Shown here piece after piece: positions 1 to 6,482 of a stretch of DNA of 6,482 nt (position 1 is its first letter; every line of letters starts with the position of its first letter). The translations under genes and the position numbers were made by a program. The notes below the pieces were generated by a model, which was not told the origin of the DNA, searched no databases, and worked only from the letters and a program-made list of their open reading frames with translations. The stretch is from Thermoleophilaceae bacterium (GTDB taxonomy: Bacteria; Actinomycetota; Thermoleophilia; Solirubrobacterales; Thermoleophilaceae): contig JACCYP010000118.1 in assembly GCA_013696425.1 (NCBI GenBank), positions 1 to 6,482 on the forward strand, given 5' to 3'.

Positions 1-30
1 GCGTGCCACGAGTTCGTCGTAGGGGGTCAT
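1..30 (-). CDS. Start of an unidentified gene downstream of the TetR gene (partial, leaves window)
   Basis: Ten codons are visible on the minus strand from an ATG at 30, reading MTPYDELVAR, and the frame is still open at the window edge. The ATG overlaps the TGA of the TetR gene as ATGA (27-30). An AAAGGA Shine-Dalgarno sequence lies 6 nt upstream of the ATG, inside the end of the TetR gene, which is strong support for a real start. The gene is probably co-transcribed with the repressor and translationally coupled to it. Ten residues are too few to assign a family, so no function is proposed. Confidence 0.62.
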   Translation of the reverse strand, partial: MTPYDELVAR

Positions 31-608
31 GAGTCGTCCTTTCGTAGTGCCTTCCAGGCGAGGTCTCCGAGCAGCGCGGCCGTGCGCGCCACGCCGCTGC
101 GCGCCCTGCCACCGAGCCAGTGGCGCGACCACTCCTGCGCCGGTCCGAGCAGCGCGGCGTGCAGCACGTCGGGGGGAAGGTCGACCAAGGCGGGCTTCGC
201 GCGGAACCACTTCGAGGTGAGCGCGAACAGCTCGCGGTTCATGTCCGCCAGCTCCTCCTCGGACTCCGGCAGCAACTCGATCTCGCGGCGGCTGAGCAGG
301 AAGCGGGCGAGGTCCGGGTTGTCCCGCACCCACAGGACGTGGTGCTCTAAGAGCGCCCGGACGCCCAGCTCGGCGTCCCGCTCACGCTCGAGGATCGCGG
401 TCACACCGGTTTGGTACTCGCGCAGCCCCTCCACGTAGAGCGCGCCCGCGATGCCCTCCTTCGAGCCGAACCAGTGGTAGATCGAGCCGGTGCTCGTCCC
501 GCTGCGGGCGCGCACGTCGCCGATCGTCGTGGCCCCGAAGCCCTTTTCGCCGAAGGCGACGAGCGCGGCGTCGAGGATCGCCTGCCGGGTGTCTTGTGCG
601 GTGACCAC
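27..608 (-). CDS. TetR/AcrR-family transcriptional regulator
   Basis: This is a 193-aa one-component DNA-binding repressor of the TetR family, typical in length. The N-terminal helix-turn-helix domain covers about residues 6-52. It runs from RQAILDAALVAFGEKGF (9-25) through the recognition-helix region TSTGSIYHWFGSKEGI (38-53), which is the family's hallmark. Residues 55-193 form the variable helical ligand-binding and dimerisation domain, from which the ligand cannot be read. The start is a GTG at 608 (GTG GTC ACC). A TAGAAT -10-like hexamer on the same strand ends 9 nt upstream, so the mRNA may be leaderless or nearly so. The gene diverges from a SRPBCC-protein gene across a 28-bp gap filled by paired palindromes, so it probably represses itself and that neighbour. 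It overlaps the next minus-strand gene by 4 bases (ATGA). The family call is secure; the effector and full regulon are unknown. Confidence 0.93.
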   Translation of the reverse strand: MVTAQDTRQAILDAALVAFGEKGFGATTIGDVRARSGTSTGSIYHWFGSKEGIAGALYVEGLREYQTGVTAILERERDAELGVRALLEHHVLWVRDNPDLARFLLSRREIELLPESEEELADMNRELFALTSKWFRAKPALVDLPPDVLHAALLGPAQEWSRHWLGGRARSGVARTAALLGDLAWKALRKDDS

Positions 609-636
609 TAGAACGCTATTCTAGAACAGAGTTCCA
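609..636. promoter_or_regulatory. Probable tandem TetR operator filling the divergent intergenic gap
   Basis: The gap consists of two overlapping 15-bp imperfect palindromes. Site 1 is TAGAACGCTATTCTA (609-623) and site 2 is TAGAACAGAGTTCCA (622-636). In each, 5 of 6 arm positions are complementary around a 3-bp centre. The cores GAACGCTATTC (611-621) and GAACAGAGTTC (624-634) form a direct repeat with a 13-bp period, and TTCTAGAA (619-626) is a perfect palindrome at the junction. Inverted repeats in a divergent gap next to a tetR gene are the classic operator arrangement. The TAGAAC arm resembles known TetR-family operators such as the KstR type, although that type has a 2-bp centre. Binding by the adjacent regulator is inferred. 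Confidence 0.75.
617..623. promoter_or_regulatory. Candidate overlapping -10 elements for the divergent TetR and SRPBCC genes
   Basis: TATTCT (617-622) on the plus strand and TAGAAT (623-618) on the minus strand both fit the actinobacterial TAnnnT -10 pattern and overlap by 5 bp. With initiation about 7 nt downstream of each hexamer, the two start sites would lie about 18 bp apart. That would leave a leader of a few bases before ATG 637 and almost none before GTG 608. No convincing -35 boxes are visible. Both hexamers lie inside the palindromic operator, so a bound repressor would block both directions. Confidence 0.45.
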
Positions 637-1113
637 ATGATCCGCAACATTCATGAACGACCTGTCGAGGGTGCCGGCTCGATGATCGACCGGCTCGCCG
701 GTCCCGAGGACCACCTCTGGCCCAGGGACCGCTGGCCCGCGGTCAAGCTCGACACACCACTGTCGGTCGGCGCCCGTGGAGGCCACGGGCCGATCCGCTA
801 CGAGGTCGTCCGGTACGAGCCCGGCCGTGCGGTGGCCTTCCGCTTCGTCCACCCCACCGGGCTCGTGGGCGAGCACCGGTTCGAGTACGACGGCGCGACC
901 CTGCGACACGTGCTCGAGGGCGGCACGACGGGATCCATGCGCGTCGGGTGGCCGCTCGCGTTCAGGTGGCTGCACGACGCGCTGGCAGAGGACGCACTCG
1001 ACCGCGCCGAGGGACGGCCCCCTCGCCGGCTCGGGCTCTGGGTCCGGATCCTCCGCTGGGCGGCACGCAATCAGCGCAGGAGCACGCGGCCGAGCGCGGT
1101 CGCTAGAGGCTGA
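637..1113 (+). CDS. SRPBCC-fold (START/polyketide cyclase-like) protein
   Basis: This 158-aa protein begins with NIHERPVEG (4-12), a first strand typical of SRPBCC proteins, followed by the motif GPEDHLWPRDRWPAVKLD (22-39). Residues 50-88 (HGPIRYEVVRYEPGRAVAFR and following) have the pattern of the central antiparallel strands. Residues 104-125 (GWPLAFRWLHDALAEDALDR) form the long C-terminal helix that closes the hydrophobic cavity. The tail (130-158) is rich in Arg and basic. No signal peptide is seen, so it is probably cytosolic. SRPBCC proteins bind hydrophobic ligands; neither ligand nor catalysis can be assigned here. ATG 637 keeps the conserved first strand; the AGAG before it is only a weak ribosome site. 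Its position opposite the tetR gene suggests control by that repressor. The 3' end overlaps the convergent small membrane-protein gene by 11 bp. Confidence 0.8.
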   Translation: MIRNIHERPVEGAGSMIDRLAGPEDHLWPRDRWPAVKLDTPLSVGARGGHGPIRYEVVRYEPGRAVAFRFVHPTGLVGEHRFEYDGATLRHVLEGGTTGSMRVGWPLAFRWLHDALAEDALDRAEGRPPRRLGLWVRILRWAARNQRRSTRPSAVARG

Positions 1114-1365
1114 CGGCCACGCCGATCGCCCCGAGGGCGAGCGCGGCCACGCCCGCCGGCCACCACGTCTCGCGCCGGAGCAGGAGGAGCCAGAGGCCCT
1201 GGAGGAACAGCAGCACGCCGCCCGGCAGCACGAGCAATTCGTTCGCGCCGTCCCAGGCCCCCGAATCGCCGAACCTGCTCGACCCGAGAACCACCCCGGC
1301 GAAGAAGATCGCGGCGGGGACGAGGCTCAACGCCCAGACCCAGCCGGGCGGGTTCTGCCTCTCGG

Positions 1366-1369
<4 letters not shown>
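1103..1369 (-). CDS. Small three-helix membrane protein coupled to aconitase
   Basis: This is an 88-aa hydrophobic protein. Three likely transmembrane segments lie at about residues 10-29 (WVWALSLVPAAIFFAGVVLG), 44-64 (a Leu-rich stretch around LLFLQGLWLLLL) and 69-87 (WWPAGVAALALGAIGVAVS). RR at 65-66 follows segment 2, and a short polar loop with D35, D40 and N43 follows segment 1. The GTG at 1369 overlaps the aconitase TGA as GTGA (1366-1369). An ATG at 1429 in the same frame would add 20 residues inside the aconitase gene, with a Pro/Arg-rich sequence unlike a membrane-protein N-terminus, so GTG is preferred. AAGG sits too close to the GTG to act as a normal Shine-Dalgarno, which suggests termination-reinitiation. 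I do not recognise the family. Topology is inferred from hydrophobicity alone. Confidence 0.72.
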
Positions 1370-4102
<2,733 letters not shown>

Positions 4103-4110
<8 letters not shown>

Positions 4111-5212
4111 GGGCGTGCCGCCGCTCGATCCGCCCGTAGTTCATGCCCCCGTGCGTGTAGCTCGGCACCACCGGCCACTGGCGCCGCAGCGTGGCCATCT
4201 CGCTCGACGGGAACACCTGCAGCCAGCGCGGATCACTCGCGACGGAGTCGGCCACGGACTTTTCCTTGACCATCGAGTCGTACTGGTCGACCGAGTCCTC
4301 GAGCGTGTTCGAGTTGAGCACCACCTCGCGGCCCATGAACTCGGCGAAGCCCTTGACCCCGGGGATCTTCGAGAGGTGCGGCTGCCAGGAGTCGGCGCAC
4401 ACGCCGTTCTCGGAGGAGACCCAGATGCCCTCGGGGGTGTTGATCACGAGCGAGTGGTTGCCGTCGGTGTGCCCGGGCGTCCACAGGATCGCGACGCCCT
4501 TGCCGAGCTCCACGTCACCGTCAAGCAGAACGAGGTTGTCGTCGCGCACGTCGGTCATGCCGTCGGGCACGTACCAGGCCCACTGCATCGGATGGACGTT
4601 CTCGAACGTCGCCACCTCGAGCCGCTGGCAGAGGAACTTCGCGTTCGGGAAGTAGGCCTCCTTGGGCTCGGACTCCCCGTCGATCGGCTTCGTGGTGCCC
4701 ATCAGCCGGCGCACGTCCTGGACGTGGAGGTGGTCGAAGGAGACGAAGTTGACGGCCTCGGGCGCGATGCCGGCGGAGGCGAGCGCCTGGTCGAGCGTGT
4801 TGAACTCGGTGGCGAGCTTGTCCTGGACCCACTGCGGGGAGGCTGCGGCGAGCTGCGCGTAGAAGGGCGCGTCGGCGGACCCCTCCGGGATCGTCGGCTC
4901 CCAGACGAGCGTCTTCATCTCGCCCTCGAAGTCCTCGAACTGGACGACCACGAGCCGGTTCACGATGTTCACGTAGGGATTGATCGCCTTGGCCGCGCCG
5001 CCAAAGGCGTACTTCACGGGGTAGGGCGCGGAGACGAGCGGGATCGTGCGCACCGCTGTGATCTCGCCCTGCTCCTTGAAGCGCGAGCGGAACTCGTCGG
5101 CGGCCTTGCGGATGGCCTCGGGGCGGCCGCCGCGCGGCCACAGCGCATTGGCGTCGTCGAACTCGTGGAAGGGGCGAAGACCTACGGTTTCGGGACTCTC
5201 GATGGCTGCCAT
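4103..5212 (-). CDS. Metallo-beta-lactamase-fold protein with a variant metal motif
   Basis: This 369-aa protein appears to have a metallo-beta-lactamase fold. Residues 154-168 (VNFVSFDHLHVQDVR) end a strand in H161-x-H163-x-Q165-D166, where the canonical motif is HxHxDH. A second cluster, LWTPGHTDGNHSLVI (243-257), gives H248 and H253, followed by SSENGVCAD (266-274) and a late His in SYTHGGMNYG (351-360). The first 100 residues hold strands that are not diagnostic. There is no signal peptide or membrane segment. ATG 5212 is chosen because a TAACCT -10 hexamer ends 7 nt upstream; an in-frame ATG at 5242 would add MHGREGNLCP and overlap the divergent PHP gene by 6 bp. The gene overlaps acnA by 8 bp, so the two are probably one operon. 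Substrate is unknown: a hydrolase of esters, lactones or thioesters is possible. The altered motif could also mean changed metal use. Confidence 0.8.
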
Positions 5213-5236
5213 GGGGCAGAGGTTACCCTCGCGCCC
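5213..5236. promoter_or_regulatory. Compact bidirectional promoter, probably giving two leaderless mRNAs
   Basis: The 24-bp gap between the divergent MBL and PHP starts holds TACCCT on the plus strand (5224-5229) and TAACCT on the minus strand (5225-5220). Both fit the TAnnnT -10 pattern, and they share the self-complementary TA at 5224-5225. Each hexamer ends exactly 7 nt before its ATG (5237 and 5212). Transcription would therefore begin at or next to the start codon on both strands. The only Shine-Dalgarno-like strings (AGAGG for the plus gene, GAGGG for the minus gene) lie 13-14 nt from the ATG, which is too far to be good sites. No clear -35 boxes are visible; they would lie inside the opposite coding sequences. 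Confidence 0.55.
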
Positions 5237-6247
5237 ATGCATGACCTCGCCTGCGTGATCCACCTGCACTCGACCCACTCCGACGGCACCGGCACCGTGC
5301 CGGAGATCGCGGCGGCCGCCCGCGCGAATGCGCTCGACGTGGTCCTGCTCACCGATCACGACACGCTCCAGGCCCGCCGCCGCGGCGAGGAGGGCTGGCA
5401 CGACGGCGTGCTCGTGCTGGTGGGTGAGGAGGTCTCGCCAAAGAGCGAGAACCACTTCCTGGCCTTCGGCATCGACGAGGAGATCGACCACGAGGGGCTC
5501 GATGCCGCGGGCATCCTCGCCGCCGTGCGCCGCGCCGGCGGGTTCGGCTTCGCGGCACATCCGTTCTCCGAGGGCTCGCCCCGTTTCGAGCGCGCGCGCG
5601 GGATGCCCTTTCGCGCGCTGGAGGAGCTCGACGGCCTCGAGCTGTGGAGCTTCGTAACCGACTCCGCGGAGAAGATCGGGTCGATCCGCGACGGCATCCG
5701 CTTCGTGCTGCGCCCCGACCGGTGGGTCGACCATCCGCCCGAGCGCAACATGCGCGAGTGGGACCGGCTGTGCGAGCGCAAGGCCGTGGTGGCGATCGGC
5801 GGGCTCGACGCCCATCAGATCGGCAAGCGGATCGGCGGGCGGGTGCTGAAGCTCATGTCCTACGAGCGCTCGTTCTCGTTCCTGCGCACCCACGTCCTGT
5901 CCCGCGAAGCCCTCACCGGTGAGCTCGAACACGATCGCGAGCAGGTCTACGACGCCCTGCGCTCAGGGCGCTGCTACCTGGCCATGGACCGGCTCGCTCC
6001 CGCGCACGGGTTCACCTTCGAGGCCGAGGCAGGCTGCATGGGCGAGGAGATCGAGGCCGGCTGGACCGAGCTCACCGCGCGCACGCCGCGGCCGTGCTCG
6101 ATGCGGCTCCTCTGCGGCGGCGAGGAGATCGCGGCCGTCGAGGGACCGCGGCTCGCGGCCGAGGTCGAGGAGCCCGGCGTGTACAGGATCGAGGCGCGCC
6201 TCGAAGGGCGCACCTGGATCCTGTCCAACCCGATCTACCTGCGCTGA
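5237..6247 (+). CDS. PHP-domain metallohydrolase (CehA/McbA-like)
   Basis: This 336-aa protein has an N-terminal PHP (polymerase and histidinol phosphatase) domain that uses a metal cluster to hydrolyse phosphoester or similar bonds. Metal motifs are in the expected order: HLHSTHSDGT (H9, H11, D16), LTDHDT (D40, H41), GEEVS (E64/E65), NHFLAFG (H73), GFAAHPF (H108) and GGLDAH (D191, H193). All key residues are present. The C-terminal part (about 255-336) looks like a beta-rich domain ending PGVYRIEARLEGRTWILSNP, as in CehA/McbA-group hydrolases; that assignment is from memory of the family pattern. No signal peptide is seen. ATG 5237 lies only 8 codons before the first metal His, so no later start is plausible, and a TACCCT -10 ends 7 nt upstream. 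It diverges from the MBL gene and converges with a serine-hydrolase gene one base away. Substrate is not predictable. Confidence 0.9.
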   Translation: MHDLACVIHLHSTHSDGTGTVPEIAAAARANALDVVLLTDHDTLQARRRGEEGWHDGVLVLVGEEVSPKSENHFLAFGIDEEIDHEGLDAAGILAAVRRAGGFGFAAHPFSEGSPRFERARGMPFRALEELDGLELWSFVTDSAEKIGSIRDGIRFVLRPDRWVDHPPERNMREWDRLCERKAVVAIGGLDAHQIGKRIGGRVLKLMSYERSFSFLRTHVLSREALTGELEHDREQVYDALRSGRCYLAMDRLAPAHGFTFEAEAGCMGEEIEAGWTELTARTPRPCSMRLLCGGEEIAAVEGPRLAAEVEEPGVYRIEARLEGRTWILSNPIYLR

Positions 6248-6248
6248 A

Positions 6249-6482
6249 TCAGTCCTTCAGGAGTGCGCACACGCCGGTCTCCTGCATGGCGCGGAGCCGG
6301 CGCAGGAGGCGACCCCTGGGCGGCGCCGTGTTGATCGAGAACGTCATCGAGCGGGAGCCGGCGCGGTTCGAGACGGCCAGCTGTCCGAAGCCCGGAAAGC
6401 TCCCCGTGTGGCCGTAGACCGTGCCGCACCTCGTGACGTACTCGAACACGGCGAGCCCGGCCGAGTTCGAGCCCGGCCCCGG
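6249..6482 (-). CDS. Serine beta-lactamase/D-Ala-D-Ala carboxypeptidase-like hydrolase (C-terminal part only)
   Basis: The frame is open from the window edge to a TGA at 6251-6249 and gives the last 77 residues of a larger protein. The visible part contains VYGHTGSFPGFG, which matches the third active-site motif (K/H-T/S-G) of class C beta-lactamase-like and DD-carboxypeptidase-like serine hydrolases (PF00144). It is followed by a strand pair, SNRAGSRSMTFSINTA, typical of the last strands of that fold. The GPGSNSAGLAVFEY segment before it fits the usual Gly-rich approach to this motif. The catalytic SxxK and YxN motifs must lie beyond the window. The protein may act on cell-wall peptides or esters and is often exported, but the N-terminus is not visible. 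The stop lies one base from the PHP stop. Confidence 0.82.
   Translation of the reverse strand, partial: PGPGSNSAGLAVFEYVTRCGTVYGHTGSFPGFGQLAVSNRAGSRSMTFSINTAPPRGRLLRRLRAMQETGVCALLKD

Noticed and set aside
616..975. 119-codon minus-strand frame covering the TetR/SRPBCC gap
   Set aside because: It would run through the operator region and oppose the SRPBCC gene. It has no family motif and no ribosome site.
5202..5212. Near-palindrome ATGGCTGCCAT at the MBL start as an operator
   Set aside because: It consists of the first codons of the gene (Met-Ala-Ala-Ile), has only 5-bp arms and has no second copy nearby, so chance is sufficient.
4115..5236. Long plus-strand N-terminal extension of the PHP gene across the MBL gene
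   Set aside because: The frame is open only because it is antisense to the MBL gene. The PHP domain begins at the ATG at 5237, with its first metal motif 8 residues later, and the upstream translation has no domain character.
5213..5932. Minus-strand N-terminal extension of the MBL gene across the PHP gene
   Set aside because: This part is antisense to the well-supported PHP coding sequence, and its translation has shadow-frame composition. Only the nearby ATG at 5242 is kept as an alternative start.

Overview
The window looks like chromosomal DNA of a high-GC actinobacterium. Three things suggest this: strong G/C bias at third codon positions, with long antisense shadow frames; several GTG starts; and an aconitase of the actinobacterial AcnA type, with an acidic linker carrying an SFPASDPP motif. 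A deep lineage such as Thermoleophilia would fit, but that is inference. There are no RNA genes, insertion sequences, CRISPR arrays or phage-like genes. The region is extremely compact: only about 53 bases (609-636, 5213-5236 and base 6248) lie outside coding sequence.

Left part (1-1113): a TetR-family repressor gene on the minus strand is followed, through an ATGA overlap and a good Shine-Dalgarno sequence, by a gene that leaves the window after 10 codons. A SRPBCC-fold protein gene is transcribed divergently from the repressor. The 28-bp gap between them is exactly filled by two overlapping 15-bp imperfect palindromes of the form TAGAAC-N3-rTTCyA. These are the likely TetR operators, and they sit over a symmetric pair of -10 elements.

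Middle (1103-5212, minus strand): a tight three-gene unit reads, in order of transcription, variant metallo-beta-lactamase-fold protein, aconitase (914 aa), and small three-helix membrane protein (88 aa). The genes overlap by 8 and 4 bases, so they are probably co-transcribed and translationally coupled. The aconitase has its Fe-S cysteines and active-site motifs and should be a working TCA-cycle enzyme. The roles of its two partners are not known.

Right part (5213-6482): a PHP-domain metallohydrolase gene, resembling the CehA/McbA group, diverges from the MBL gene across 24 bp. In that gap, two TAnnnT -10 hexamers, one per strand, share their central TA, and each ends exactly 7 nt before its ATG. 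This suggests a compact bidirectional promoter giving leaderless mRNAs. The window ends inside the C-terminal part of a serine beta-lactamase/D-Ala-D-Ala carboxypeptidase-like gene on the minus strand, whose stop lies one base from the PHP stop.

I see no clear novel multi-gene system. The points most worth following up are the two miniature divergent control regions, the MBL-aconitase-membrane protein unit, and the non-canonical metal motif of the MBL protein.
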